Positions 34,368 to 43,026 of a DNA stretch of 64,000 bases are shown in pieces. The notes under the pieces are model-generated. The model searched no databases and had not been told where the DNA came from. It was given only the letters and a program-made list of their open reading frames with translations. The stretch comes from Actinomycetes bacterium (GTDB lineage Bacteria > Actinomycetota > Actinomycetes > Propionibacteriales > Propionibacteriaceae): assembly GCA_030426725.1 (NCBI GenBank), contig JAUHXZ010000007.1:1-64000 (forward strand). The letters are read 5' to 3'. The position numbers and the translations under genes are program-made. Within the stretch, counting starts at the first letter, position 1, and every line of letters starts with the position of its first letter.

Positions 34368-34868
34368 ATGTCCGAGACTACTTCCGATGTGATCTGGCTC
34401 ACGCAGGAGGCCTACGACAAGCTCGAGGCCGAGCTGATTGAGCTGAAGACCGTGGGGCGCCCCCAGGTGAGCGCCCGTATCGCCGCGGCCCGCGAAGAGG
34501 GCGACCTCAGCGAGAACGGCGGCTACCACGCCGCGCGCGAGGAGCAGGGCCATATGGAGGGCCGGATCAGGCAACTGGAGGACCTCCTGCGTCGCGCGCA
34601 GGTGGGCGAGGCCGAGGGCGCCGACGACGAGGTCGCCCCCGGCAAGATCATCACCGTGGCCTACGACGGCGACGAGGACGATACCGAGACCTTCCTGTAC
34701 GGCTCGCGCGAGATCCTCGGCACCGACGACTCGGTGGACCACGCCGTGTCGCCGCAGTCCCCGCTCGGCGCCGCCATCGTCGGCGCGAAGGTCGGCGACG
34801 AGGTGCGCTACGCCGCACCCAGCGGCAAGGAGCTGATGGTCGTCGTGACCAAGGTGGCCGCCCTCTAG
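34368..34868 (+). CDS. greA: Transcription elongation factor GreA (166 aa)
   Basis: Rescues backtracked RNA polymerase by stimulating transcript cleavage. The N-terminal coiled-coil domain (about 8-83) has the loop with the acidic tip in AREEGDLSENGGYHAAREEQ. The C-terminal FKBP-like domain ends in GDEVRYAAPSGKELMVVVTKV. Length is normal for actinobacterial GreA. A strong hairpin follows the stop. Confidence 0.96.
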   Translation: MSETTSDVIWLTQEAYDKLEAELIELKTVGRPQVSARIAAAREEGDLSENGGYHAAREEQGHMEGRIRQLEDLLRRAQVGEAEGADDEVAPGKIITVAYDGDEDDTETFLYGSREILGTDDSVDHAVSPQSPLGAAIVGAKVGDEVRYAAPSGKELMVVVTKVAAL

Positions 34869-34892
34869 AGACGCGTTCCTTCCGGTTCCGGA

Positions 34893-34938
34893 CGCGGACT
34901 GGCCGCCACCCCGTGGGGATGGCGGCCGGTCCGCGTTT
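34893..34938. terminator. Bidirectional terminator between greA and the DUF2089 gene
   Basis: A stem of about 20 bp (arms 34893-34912 and 34915-34935, with two G-T pairs and one unpaired base or wobble) is followed by TTT on the plus strand. It lies in the short gap between two convergent genes, so it can end both transcripts. Confidence 0.8.
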
Positions 34939-34943
34939 CGCCC

Positions 34944-35372
34944 TCAGGAGCCGAGCAGTTCGGCGGCCAGCTCCGGGCTCAGCTCGCCACTGGCGACGCG
35001 TGCCAGGATCTGCTCCTCGGTCGTGGCCTCCCCCGATGTCTCCGTCGACGGCTCCTCGGCCTCCTGCGGCTCACCGGCCTCCGGCTCCGCGGTGGGCGTG
35101 AGGCCCAGCTTGGCCAGCACCGCGTCGAGCCGGGCGCGCGCCGTCGGGTAGCTCACCTGGAGGTGCTTCTCCACCTCCCGCAGGTTGCCCCTGGACCCGA
35201 GGAACACGCGCAGCAGGTCGATGTCGGCCTCGGGGAGTGCGCAGAACTCGCAGGTGGCGAACTCCCCCGCCAGTTCCGTGCCGCAGGTCCTGCAGCCCTT
35301 GCGTGTGGTGATCAACTCGTCCCCGCACACCGGGCAGTCTGCCGGGGCGTGATACGTGTGGCGTCCCTTCAT
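34944..35372 (-). CDS. DUF2089 family zinc-ribbon protein (142 aa)
   Basis: The N-terminus holds a zinc ribbon with paired Cys motifs CPVCGDEL and CRTCGTEL, then a further CEFC. A helix-turn-helix-like DUF2089 region follows (DIDLLRVFLGSRGNLREVEKHLQVSYPTARARLDAVLAKLGL), in which GNLREVEKxLxxSYPTARxRLD is the family signature. An acidic linker leads to a short C-terminal helix pair (ILARVASGELSPELAAELL). This is probably a small DNA-binding regulator. It starts one base after the stop of the DUF4097-like gene, so the two are translated as a pair. Confidence 0.87.
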   Translation of the reverse strand: MKGRHTYHAPADCPVCGDELITTRKGCRTCGTELAGEFATCEFCALPEADIDLLRVFLGSRGNLREVEKHLQVSYPTARARLDAVLAKLGLTPTAEPEAGEPQEAEEPSTETSGEATTEEQILARVASGELSPELAAELLGS

Positions 35373-35373
35373 G

Positions 35374-36171
35374 TCAGTCCTCCGTCCGGATGGTCGCCAT
35401 GCCCATGACGACGGCGATGTCGAGGCGAGCGGCCCCGTTGCCGACGACGTACTCATCGACCCCCTCGCCACCACCGGGCCAGCTCACCCGGCCGAGCCGC
35501 GCGTCCGCCCGGATGGCGACGTTGGCCCCCTTGGTGAGGTGGACGGTGAGGGTGCCCGACTCGACCTTCAGCCGCGACCGGCCGGCGCTGATCGGCCCCG
35601 TGACACTGATGCCGCCGGCCTGGCTGAGGAGATCCTCCACCTCCTGGACGTCCTCCAGCGTGGAACCGCCGGCGGTGACCCGGATGCGGCCCAGGTGCGG
35701 GATGCCGACGGTGCGGAGCCCCCCAGTGGTGATCTCGGCGTCGACGACGAGCGCGGGATTGACGCGCACGACGAGTTCCTTGCCCAGCGAGAGATCCCGC
35801 AGGTCGTCGAGGCTGCGCGGTGGCCGGATGAGGGAGAACCCCTGGAAGCTGGGACCCACTTCGCCGCTGGAGTTCACCTCCATGACGGTGCCGGTCCGGC
35901 GCAGGACGTGCGGGCCCTGCACCGAGAGGGTGCTGACCGAGGGGTCGCCCTCGATTCGGACCCGCCGCCCGACGGCGGTGACGGCGACGCGGGTGAGGCC
36001 GCCGGGCTTGGCCCCCCGGGGCGTCGTTCCGGTGGGAGTGTCGTGCGGGGCGTCGTCGGCTTCAGGTGACGACGCCGCCTTCGCGTCGGCGATGCGGCGG
36101 CTCGCCTCCTGTGAGTCGATGCGTCCCGCGGCCAGATCGTCGAGGATCGGCCGGATATCAGGATTGCTCAT
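35374..36171 (-). CDS. DUF4097-like beta-repeat protein (265 aa)
   Basis: A short N-terminal helical module (PILDDLAAGRIDSQEASRRIADA, residues 7-29) precedes a Pro/Thr-rich linker and a beta-strand-rich repeat domain (about 62-265). Strands such as RRVRIEGDPSVSTLSVQG, GGISVTGPISAGRSRLKVESGTLTVHLTKGANVAI recall the YvlB/DUF4097 adhesin-like fold. No membrane helix or signal is seen. It pairs with the DUF2089 regulator in an operon with a probable leaderless promoter. Cell-envelope stress is the usual context for YvlB-like proteins; here that is inference. Confidence 0.72.
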   Translation of the reverse strand: MSNPDIRPILDDLAAGRIDSQEASRRIADAKAASSPEADDAPHDTPTGTTPRGAKPGGLTRVAVTAVGRRVRIEGDPSVSTLSVQGPHVLRRTGTVMEVNSSGEVGPSFQGFSLIRPPRSLDDLRDLSLGKELVVRVNPALVVDAEITTGGLRTVGIPHLGRIRVTAGGSTLEDVQEVEDLLSQAGGISVTGPISAGRSRLKVESGTLTVHLTKGANVAIRADARLGRVSWPGGGEGVDEYVVGNGAARLDIAVVMGMATIRTED

Positions 36172-36177
36172 GAAACA

Positions 36178-36206
36178 ATAATAAGCCCGGCTTTCCATTT
36201 TGAAAA
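36178..36206 (-). promoter_or_regulatory. Probable leaderless promoter of the DUF4097/DUF2089 operon
   Basis: On the minus strand TTTTCA (36201-36206), a 17-base spacer and TATTAT (36178-36183) stand only six bases before the ATG at 36171. Transcription would begin at or next to the A of the start codon. The region is strikingly AT-rich for this genome. Confidence 0.7.
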
Positions 36207-36284
36207 CCTTGATTGCTATTCCAGATATCCACAGGGGGTTGTCGGGGGCGGCGGATGCGCCGGGGTTGTGCCAGAGTTGGCCTC

Positions 36285-36962
36285 ATGCCGAAGCCACTGT
36301 CGGAACTGGTCGCGCCGGACTGGGCGGCGGCGCTCGCGCCCGTCGAGGACCGAGTCGCCGCCATGGGGTCCTTCCTGCGCGACGAGATCGCCGCCGGACA
36401 CACCTATCTCCCGTCCGCGGACCGGATCCTGCGCGCCTTCACCCTGCCTCTGGCGGACGTGCGGGTGCTGATCCTGGGCCAGGACCCGTACCCGAACCCC
36501 ACGCACCCGGTGGGGCTGTCGTTCTCCGTCGCCCCGGACGTGCGCCCGCTGCCGGGAAGCCTGGTCAACATCTACCGCGAACTGAAGACCGACCTCGGCA
36601 TCGACCCCGCCCCCCACGGGGACCTGACGCACTGGTTCGAGCAGGGGGTCCTCCTGCTCAACCGGGTGCTCACCGTCCGCCCCGGCGCCCCCGCGTCGCA
36701 CCGGGGCAAGGGTTGGGAGGAGGTCACCGCCTGCGCCGTCGAGGCCCTCGCGCGTCGCGGCGGGCCGCTGGTGGCGATCCTGTGGGGACGCGACGCCCAG
36801 TCCGCCCGTCCCCTCCTCGGCGACGTTCCGGTCATCGCCAGCGCCCACCCGTCGCCGCTGTCGGCGCGTAGCGGCTTCTTCGGCTCGCGCCCGTTCAGCC
36901 AGGCCAACCGGATACTCGAGGAGCGGGGCGCCGACCCGATCGACTGGCGCCTGCCTGCCTGA
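36285..36962 (+). CDS. ung: Uracil-DNA glycosylase, family 1 (225 aa)
   Basis: Removes uracil from DNA to start base-excision repair. The water-activating motif is [17 protein letters not shown] with Asp67. Asn126 is in LLLNRVLTV and the catalytic His188 in [23 protein letters not shown]. The protein ends in DPIDW as in other Ung proteins. I chose the ATG at 36285 because it starts at the usual N-terminus; the upstream extension overlaps the divergent promoter. Confidence 0.96.
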   Translation: MPKPLSELVAPDWAAALAPVEDRVAAMGSFLRDEIAAGHTYLPSADRILRAFTLPLADVRVLILGQDPYPNPTHPVGLSFSVAPDVRPLPGSLVNIYRELKTDLGIDPAPHGDLTHWFEQGVLLLNRVLTVRPGAPASHRGKGWEEVTACAVEALARRGGPLVAILWGRDAQSARPLLGDVPVIASAHPSPLSARSGFFGSRPFSQANRILEERGADPIDWRLPA

Positions 36963-37001
36963 TCCGGGCGTCCGCTTGGGCCGCCGGACTAGCATCGAGG
37001 C

Positions 37002-37667
37002 ATGGATATCGACGTCCTCGCCTGGCTCAACGCCCGCATGGGCCGCCCCGAGATGGTGGCCGAGTCCGATGCGCTCCCGGGCCGCCCCGCCCCCGTCCTG
37101 AGCCCCATGCCGAGGCATGAGGTCCTCGGCCTGCCGCTCGACGAGGTCCCGGCCGGCTGCCAGGTGGCCCACTTCGCGCTCGGGTGCCACTGGGGCGTCG
37201 AGCGGCTGTACTGGGAGACCGACGGCGTGGTCAACACCGCCGCCGGCTTCATGGGCGGCTTCACCCCCAACCCCACCTACAAGGAGACCTGCACGGGCCG
37301 GACCGGGCACACCGAGACCGTCCGCGTCGTGTTCGACCCGGCGAAGGTGTCGTACGAGGATCTGCTGCGGATCTTCTGGGAGAACCACGATCCCACGCAG
37401 CTGAACCGCCAGGGCAACGACGTCGGCACGCAGTACCGCTCGGCGGTGTTCCCCGTCGACGATGCCCAGCACGAGGCGGCGCAGCGGACCAGGGCGGAGT
37501 TCCAAGCCAACCTGGCCGATGCCGGCTACGGCGAGATCACCACGGAGATCACGCCGGGCGGGACGTTCTACTACGCCGAGGTCGAGCACCAGCAGTATCT
37601 GTACAAGAACCCGCACGGCTACTGCCCGGTGCACGCCACGGGCGTGAGCTGCGGCCCACGCAGGTGA
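37002..37667 (+). CDS. msrA: Peptide-methionine (S)-S-oxide reductase MsrA (221 aa)
   Basis: Repairs methionine-S-sulfoxide in proteins. The catalytic Cys62 lies in [13 protein letters not shown]; the usual motif is GCFWG, so the Phe position is a His here. [38 protein letters not shown] and the [13 protein letters not shown] segment are typical of the family. Recycling cysteines are probably Cys208 and Cys217 near the C-terminus. The N-terminal 50 residues are an extension found in other actinobacterial MsrA. Confidence 0.95.
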   Translation: MDIDVLAWLNARMGRPEMVAESDALPGRPAPVLSPMPRHEVLGLPLDEVPAGCQVAHFALGCHWGVERLYWETDGVVNTAAGFMGGFTPNPTYKETCTGRTGHTETVRVVFDPAKVSYEDLLRIFWENHDPTQLNRQGNDVGTQYRSAVFPVDDAQHEAAQRTRAEFQANLADAGYGEITTEITPGGTFYYAEVEHQQYLYKNPHGYCPVHATGVSCGPRR

Positions 37668-37694
37668 CGGCCTGGGCACCCCTACACTGGCGCA

Positions 37695-38687
37695 ATGGGC
37701 AGACGGTGGATCGCGGCGGCGCTGCTCCTGGTCGTCACAGGATGCGCCCCCTCATCGGACGACCCGGCCACGTCCCCCGGAACGCCTGAGCCCGTCGCCT
37801 CGCCGACGGTCACCGCGGTGTCCCCGCCGGCCGCCACCGAAGCCCCGTTGCCAGAGGTGGAGTTGCCGCTGGACTTCCCCGTGGAGGCCGCGCTCACCGA
37901 CGGTGCGGCGGACGAGGTCGTCGCGGAACTCCACCGCCTGGCCGGTGGCCTCCCGGTCCTGAAAGTGGACGTCACCGCCGTCGACGCCATCCTCAGCGCC
38001 CTGATGCCCGATGGGTCCGTGGTCACCTTCCAGTGGCGCGACGACGTCATCGACCGGGTGGACTCCGACGTGGAGTACTTCCAGCAGGCAACCTTCGACC
38101 CGTCGGCCTACCCGCTGGACTCGGTGGGCCGGATGTTCGACATCGCGGACCTGCGGGGGGTCCGCGGCGACCTGATCCTCCAGATCGTCGACTACCGCGA
38201 CGGTCAGGTGCTGATGACGGTGACGTCGCGGCCGGAGTCCGAGACGGTGTTCTTCCGCGAGGACGGCAGTGCGGTGCCGGTGCTGGGCATGACGGGGGTC
38301 GCCGACGTAGAGGAGGGCCTGTCCGAGGTCATCGGGGACGCCACCGAGGCCTACGCCGTCGGCTTCGACGCGGCACGCGGCTACTGGGCGGACCTCGTCG
38401 ATCCCGAGGACGGAGTGGTGCTGAGCCGGGTGCGGGTTGGTGGCGTTCCGGTGTTCGAGACGCGCCGCACCGACTTCCCCCTGACCGGGACCTTCGATCC
38501 GGGCCTCATCGAGCCCGCGGCGCTCGCGCAGGCGGTGGCCAGGGCGCAACTCGAGCCGGAGGAGGAATGTGTCGTCGTCATCGACATGTCCCTCGAACGC
38601 TCGGCCCCCGTCGCCCGCATCGACTGTCAGGGTCGCGTGACCTACTCCGATCTCGAGGGCCGGGACATGACGGCCCTGGTCGGTTGA
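37695..38687 (+). CDS. Putative lipoprotein (330 aa)
   Basis: A lipoprotein signal (residues 1-16) ends in the lipobox VVTGC with Cys17, followed by a Ser/Pro/Thr-rich linker to about residue 50. The rest is an acidic mixed alpha/beta region with repeated short hydrophobic strands (SVVTFQWRDDVIDRVDSDVEYFQQATFDPSAYPL, VVLSRVRVGGVPVFETRR). Two Cys near the end (ECVVV and RIDCQG) could form a disulfide. I cannot assign a family. It lies between msrA and the YbaK gene on the same strand with short gaps. Confidence 0.8.
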   Translation: MGRRWIAAALLLVVTGCAPSSDDPATSPGTPEPVASPTVTAVSPPAATEAPLPEVELPLDFPVEAALTDGAADEVVAELHRLAGGLPVLKVDVTAVDAILSALMPDGSVVTFQWRDDVIDRVDSDVEYFQQATFDPSAYPLDSVGRMFDIADLRGVRGDLILQIVDYRDGQVLMTVTSRPESETVFFREDGSAVPVLGMTGVADVEEGLSEVIGDATEAYAVGFDAARGYWADLVDPEDGVVLSRVRVGGVPVFETRRTDFPLTGTFDPGLIEPAALAQAVARAQLEPEEECVVVIDMSLERSAPVARIDCQGRVTYSDLEGRDMTALVG

Positions 38688-38703
38688 CGCCTACGCTGGT
38701 CGC

Positions 38704-39177
38704 ATGACCAACCCTGCACTCACCGAACTGGAGGCGTCCGGCCTCGACTTCACCGTCACCCGGCACGGGCGGGTGCGCTCGCTGGCGGAGGCGGCCGAGG
38801 CGCGCGGGGTGACACCCGGCGACATCGTCAAGACCATGGTGGTCCGGCGTGGCGAGGGGGACCATCTGTTGGTGCTCGTCCCCGGGGACCGGACCATCTC
38901 CTGGCCGGCGCTGCGTGCCCTGCTCGGGGTGTCGCGGCTGTCCATGCCCAGCGCGGACGCCGCCCTCGAGGTCACCGGCTTCGAACGCGGGACCATCACC
39001 CCGTTCGGCACCACGACGCGGCTGCCGGTGATCGCCGACGAGCGGGTCCTCGGGCAACGCGTCTCGATCGGCGCCGGCGAGCACGGGGTGGCCGCCACCG
39101 TGTCCGGGGACGCCCTCGTGGAGTACCTGAACGCCACCGTCGCCGACGTGACGGAAGAGGAGACCCCGCGGGGCTGA
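38704..39177 (+). CDS. YbaK/EbsC-type aminoacyl-tRNA deacylase (157 aa)
   Basis: A single-domain editing protein of the YbaK/ProX family, which hydrolyses mischarged tRNAs such as Cys-tRNA(Pro) or Ala-tRNA(Pro). The family order is clear: EAAEARGVTPGDIVKTMVVRRG with the conserved Lys at about residue 43, then LVLVPGDRTISWPALRALLG, then GFERGTITPFGTTTRLPVIADE and a VSIGAGEHGVAATVSGDALVEYL end. Which substrate it edits is not settled. Confidence 0.88.
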   Translation: MTNPALTELEASGLDFTVTRHGRVRSLAEAAEARGVTPGDIVKTMVVRRGEGDHLLVLVPGDRTISWPALRALLGVSRLSMPSADAALEVTGFERGTITPFGTTTRLPVIADERVLGQRVSIGAGEHGVAATVSGDALVEYLNATVADVTEEETPRG

Positions 39178-39247
39178 CGACGACCGCCCGGTCAGACCGG
39201 CTGCGCGCCCTGGAGGGTCCTGCGCGGCACGCGACTAGACTTGGCGA

Positions 39248-39946
39248 ATGCGCGTCGTGGGTGTCACCAGTCCTGTGGGGGCGCCCGTCGCGGATTTCGT
39301 CATCGGGCACGGCGAGCATCCTCGCGTGACGATGTTCGATCACGGGTACGTGCCCATCCGGCCGCTGTCGGCCGCGATGGTCTCCGGGGACATCGTCTTC
39401 ACGTGGCTGGTGCGGGAGGTCTGCCCGGCCGACCACCGCCCACCGGAGCGCCACACCGTCTACGTCTCCACCCCGCGCGAGACGCCCCATCGCTACCAGC
39501 GGATCGGGGCGTACGCCCTCGTCCTGTCGGAGCGCGGCATCCTCGGCACCGTCAACTCCCCTGTCACGGCGGCACCGGGGACCTGGGCTCTGCCGGGCGG
39601 CGGTCTGGATCCCGGCGAGTCGCCCGCCGAGGGGGTCCTGCGGGAGGTCTACGAGGAGACCGGGCAGGAGGTCGTCATCGACCGGGTGCTGTCGCTCGAG
39701 TCGGAGCACTGGGTGGGCCGTTCGCTCGCCGGGCGCCTCGAGGACTTCCACGCCCTGCGCGTCGTCTACGGGGCGACATGCGAAACACCCAGCGACCCCG
39801 TCGTCCACGATGTCGGTGGATCGACCGAAGGGGCCGACTGGGTGCCGGTGCGCGCGTGGCGCAAGCTGCACTGGACGAACAGCTCCCGGACGCTGCTGGC
39901 GCAGTACGCCCGGAAGCTGTCGCGTCCGGCTCAGTTCCTGAAGTAG
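39248..39946 (+). CDS. Nudix hydrolase with N-terminal extension (232 aa)
   Basis: The Nudix domain occupies about residues 90-215. The box GGGLDPGESPAEGVLREVYEETGQEV (about 117-142) keeps the full REVYEE core. The first 80 residues (MRVVGVTSPVGAP...ETPHRYQR) are not part of the fold and I do not recognise them. The substrate is unknown. The 3' end overlaps the convergent Bax-inhibitor gene by 16 bases. Confidence 0.88.
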   Translation: MRVVGVTSPVGAPVADFVIGHGEHPRVTMFDHGYVPIRPLSAAMVSGDIVFTWLVREVCPADHRPPERHTVYVSTPRETPHRYQRIGAYALVLSERGILGTVNSPVTAAPGTWALPGGGLDPGESPAEGVLREVYEETGQEVVIDRVLSLESEHWVGRSLAGRLEDFHALRVVYGATCETPSDPVVHDVGGSTEGADWVPVRAWRKLHWTNSSRTLLAQYARKLSRPAQFLK

Positions 39947-40767
39947 GACATCACGCGCAGGATCTCGGTGTAGAGCCACACCATGGTGACGGTGATGCCG
40001 AGGGCCGCACGCCAGGACTCCTGGGCGGGGGCGCCGGCCCGGACGCCGCGCTCGACGGAGTCGAAGTCGACGATGAGGCTGGCGACGGCCAGGAGGATCG
40101 CGACGACCGAGATGCCGATCGACAGCAGCCCGGCCTGCGAGCCGATGTCACGCACACCCATGTCGATGCCGAACAGGGCGAGCACCAGGTTGACGAGGAA
40201 GAGACCCGCCAGGGACGCTACGCCGATGAACACGATCTTGCGGAACTTCGGCGTGACGCGGATGTTGAAGAACTTGTACGCGGCCAGGGTGGCGAACGCC
40301 GTCACGAAGGTGGCCATCACGGCGGTCACGACGATGCCCGGGTACATGGCCTCGAAGAGGAACGAGAACGCGCCCACGAAGATGCCCTCCACGGCACCGT
40401 AGAACAGGACGCCACCGACCGGCAGCTTGGCGCGGCCTGCGACCATGAGGACGGTGACGAAGCCGACGATCGCCGACACGATGAGGGCCGGGGTGAGGAG
40501 GCCGATGGGGAGAATCCCGTTCATGAAGCCCATGAAGGTGGCGATGGCCGCCACGAGCACGAGGCCGAGCGTCATCGCGGTCTTGGCGATGACGTCGTCG
40601 AGGGTCATGACACCGCCGGCGGGCGCCTGCTGGTAGGGCGCGTAGGGCTGCTGCGGCGGCGGGTACTGGCCCTGCTGCTGGTGCTGGTCGTAGCCGTACG
40701 TCGGCTGCTGGGAGGCGGCGCCGCTGCGGGTGAAGGCGTCGGGGCGGCCGATGATCGGATTTGCCAT
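39931..40767 (-). CDS. Bax inhibitor-1/YccA family membrane protein (278 aa)
   Basis: A Gln/Tyr/Pro-rich cytoplasmic N-terminus (about residues 17-50; YGYDQHQQQGQYPPPQQPYAPYQQ) precedes seven membrane helices from about residue 62. The family pattern includes GVLFYGAVEGIFVGAFSFLFE and the C-terminal SWRAALGITVTMVWLYTEILRVM. The family is linked to calcium leak and stress resistance in other organisms; bacterial roles are poorly known. AAAGAGCAG lies before the ATG. Confidence 0.9.
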   Translation of the reverse strand: MANPIIGRPDAFTRSGAASQQPTYGYDQHQQQGQYPPPQQPYAPYQQAPAGGVMTLDDVIAKTAMTLGLVLVAAIATFMGFMNGILPIGLLTPALIVSAIVGFVTVLMVAGRAKLPVGGVLFYGAVEGIFVGAFSFLFEAMYPGIVVTAVMATFVTAFATLAAYKFFNIRVTPKFRKIVFIGVASLAGLFLVNLVLALFGIDMGVRDIGSQAGLLSIGISVVAILLAVASLIVDFDSVERGVRAGAPAQESWRAALGITVTMVWLYTEILRVMSYFRN

Positions 40768-40892
40768 GTGTGCTGCTCTTTCTAGGGTGACCCCACGGGT
40801 GGAAGTCGGTCAGCCTCCATGGTAGCGATGCGCCCAACCGTCTCCCCAGCCGATCACGCCCCGAAACCGGGCCGGCGTGGGACGATCGCATC

Positions 40893-42278
40893 ATGGGCAC
40901 ACCGACGAAGGCCACCCTGACGTTCCTCGGCGCGGCGGGCACGGTGACCGGCTCCAAGTACCTCGTCACGGTCGACGGGCGCAGGCTCCTCGTTGACGCC
41001 GGGATGTTCCAGGGCGACAAGCGCTGGCGCCTGGAGAACTGGGCGGACTTCCCCGTCGACCCGTCGTCGATCTCCGACGTGCTCCTCACGCACGCGCACG
41101 CCGACCACGTCGCCTACCTGCCGGCGCTGGTCAAGCACGGCTTCACCGGCACCGTGTGGGCCACGCCCGCGACCATCCGGCTGGCCGAGATCATCCTGCG
41201 CGACTCGGGCCGCCTGCAGGAGCAGTCGGTGTCCGACGCCCTGCGGGGCGGCTACTCGAAGCACGACCCGCCCGAACCCCTCTACACCACCGCCGACGTG
41301 GAGGCGACGCTCCCGCTGTTCCGACCGGTCGGCTGGGACACCGACGTCGATCTGGGCGGTCCCACCGCGCGGTGGACCCGGGCCGGGCACATCCTCGGGT
41401 CGGCGAGCGTGCACCTGGACATCGGCGGGCGCAGCATCCTGTTCTCGGGCGACCTCGGCCGCCACGACCACCCCCTCCTCAAGGACCGGGCCACGCCGCC
41501 GTCGGCCGATTTCGTGGTGTGCGAGTCGACCTACGGCGACCGGGAGCATCCCGAGCCGGAGCAGCCCCACGAGGCGCTGGCCGACGCCGTGCGCCGGACC
41601 GTCGAGCGCGGCGGCCAACTGGTGATCCCCGCGTTCGCGATCGACCGCACGGAACTGGTGCTGCACGCCCTCGTGCAGTTGACGCGGTCGGGGCGCATCC
41701 CCCGCGTCCCGGTCGTCGTCGACGGCCCCATGGCGCTCAGAGCGCTCGAGGTCTACCGCGACGAGTCCCTCGGTGAACTCGACCACGACATCTCGATCGA
41801 CGACTTCACCGACCTTGACCTGACCGAGGCGCTGAGCGTCAAGGACTCCAAGCGCCTCAACGACCGGACCGACCCGATGATCGTCATCAGTTCCTCGGGG
41901 ATGGCCGAGGGCGGGCGCGTGCTGTACCACCTGCGCCGCACGCTCGGCGACCGGCGCAACACAGTGGTGCTGAGCGGCTACCAGGCCTCCGGCACCCGCG
42001 GCCGGGCCATGGAGCGGGGGACGCGAGCGGTCAAGATCTTCGGGCACTACGTGCCGGTGCGCGCCGAGATCGTCCGCGACGACGAGTTCTCCGTCCACGG
42101 CGACGCCTCGGATCTCATCGACTGGCTGCGTGCCCTGGACCGTCCGCCCGAGACGCTGTTCGTCACCCACGGTGAGCCGAAGGCCGCCGGGGAGTTCGCC
42201 CGCCGGGTGCAGGACGAGCTGGGCTGGGTCGCCGTCGTTCCGTTCCACGGGGAGGTCGTCAGCCTGCTGGCCGACTGA
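40893..42278 (+). CDS. Beta-CASP metallo-beta-lactamase exonuclease-like protein (461 aa)
   Basis: A metallo-beta-lactamase/beta-CASP protein related to the YSH1/CPSF RNA-processing group. The metal motif HAHADH is at residues 67-72. Further ligands lie in TRAGHILGSASVHLD and ILFSGDLGRHDHP. The beta-CASP segment contains VIPAFAIDRTE and the late SSSGMAEGGRVLYHL, and the C-terminal VHGDASDLIDWL and VTHGEPKAA motifs are present. This predicts RNA endo/exonuclease activity, but the protein lacks the C-terminal domain of RNase J, so it is not that enzyme. Confidence 0.9.
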   Translation: MGTPTKATLTFLGAAGTVTGSKYLVTVDGRRLLVDAGMFQGDKRWRLENWADFPVDPSSISDVLLTHAHADHVAYLPALVKHGFTGTVWATPATIRLAEIILRDSGRLQEQSVSDALRGGYSKHDPPEPLYTTADVEATLPLFRPVGWDTDVDLGGPTARWTRAGHILGSASVHLDIGGRSILFSGDLGRHDHPLLKDRATPPSADFVVCESTYGDREHPEPEQPHEALADAVRRTVERGGQLVIPAFAIDRTELVLHALVQLTRSGRIPRVPVVVDGPMALRALEVYRDESLGELDHDISIDDFTDLDLTEALSVKDSKRLNDRTDPMIVISSSGMAEGGRVLYHLRRTLGDRRNTVVLSGYQASGTRGRAMERGTRAVKIFGHYVPVRAEIVRDDEFSVHGDASDLIDWLRALDRPPETLFVTHGEPKAAGEFARRVQDELGWVAVVPFHGEVVSLLAD

Positions 42279-42384
42279 TCGCGCCGCCGGTGGTCAGGCG
42301 CTGCCGTCGACCAGCGCGCGCCGCCCCGGCGATCCGTCACGGGTTTGGCAGCGCCGCGTATTCGAGGTGGCCTGCTCGTGCTGG

Positions 42385-42398
42385 CCCCCGACGGGATT
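42385..42398. repeat. 14-bp copy of the tRNA 3' end
   Basis: CCCCCGACGGGATT is identical to bases 43029-43042, which encode the 3' side of the tRNA acceptor and T-arm. It lies in the 233-base gap between the beta-CASP and DUF1304 genes. Repeats of a tRNA 3' end can be scars of site-specific integration. The rest of this gap holds a nine-bp inverted repeat (42297-42305 with 42347-42355) and no gene. Confidence 0.4.
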
Positions 42399-42511
42399 GG
42401 GACGAGGCCATTCAGCCCAGGCGTCCGCGGCGGGAGCATCGCCGGGCGTGTCCCGGTCTCCTCCGGATGACCTCCATATCTGGTCCGACCCAGCTCGCGG
42501 GGCAAGAGCCG

Positions 42512-42898
42512 TCAGGCGATGAGGCCGACGACGGTAAGGGCGACTGCGAGGGCGGGGAGGAGTTCCTGCTTGGCTGCGGTGCCCGCCCTGTCGGGGCTGG
42601 AGACCGCGAGGACGAGGGCGGCCGCGGCCATCGACGCGGCGCCTGTTAGTACGAGCGTGATCCCGACGGTCGTGGTCCCGGCCGCCGCGAGCACGACGCC
42701 GACTAGCACCGCCACCGCCAGGAACAGGTTGTAGAAGCCCTGATTGAAGGCCAGGACCCTGGTGGCGGCCGCCTCGGCCTCCGTCATTCCGAACACGGCC
42801 CGGGCACGAGCGGTTGTCCAGGCGATGGACTTCAGGTAGAAGATGAAGACGTGTACAAGTGCCGCGAGTACGGCGAACGAAAGACCTGCGACGAGCAT
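42512..42898 (-). CDS. DUF1304 family membrane protein (128 aa)
   Basis: A small protein with four membrane helices (about residues 3-22, 53-74, 77-98 and 110-127). The AALVHVFIFYLKSIAWTTARARAVFGMTEAEAAATRVLAFNQGFYNLFLA region is the DUF1304 signature. AGGAGG lies six bases before the ATG at 42898. Function is unknown. It is flanked on one side by a tRNA and on the other by a short copy of the tRNA 3' end. Confidence 0.88.
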   Translation of the reverse strand: MLVAGLSFAVLAALVHVFIFYLKSIAWTTARARAVFGMTEAEAAATRVLAFNQGFYNLFLAVAVLVGVVLAAAGTTTVGITLVLTGAASMAAAALVLAVSSPDRAGTAAKQELLPALAVALTVVGLIA

Positions 42899-43026
42899 GA
42901 GGGGCCTCCTTGGACGGGCGGCGCCCGATTGTGGGCGGAAGCGAACGCGCCACATCCCACGCGAGCGGTCGTCGCCTGATGGCCGCATGCGGCGACCGGG
43001 CGCGGCCGTGTGCACACCTCCACGCG

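Noticed and set aside
36285-36962. Ung active-site motif differs from the E. coli form ([13 protein letters not shown])
   Set aside because: Actinobacterial Ung proteins commonly vary after GQDPY; Asp67, Asn126 and His188 are intact, so no special chemistry is implied.
40893-42278. Beta-CASP protein as RNase J
   Set aside because: It has the HAHADH and beta-CASP motifs but lacks the C-terminal domain and length of RNase J and resembles the YSH1-type group.
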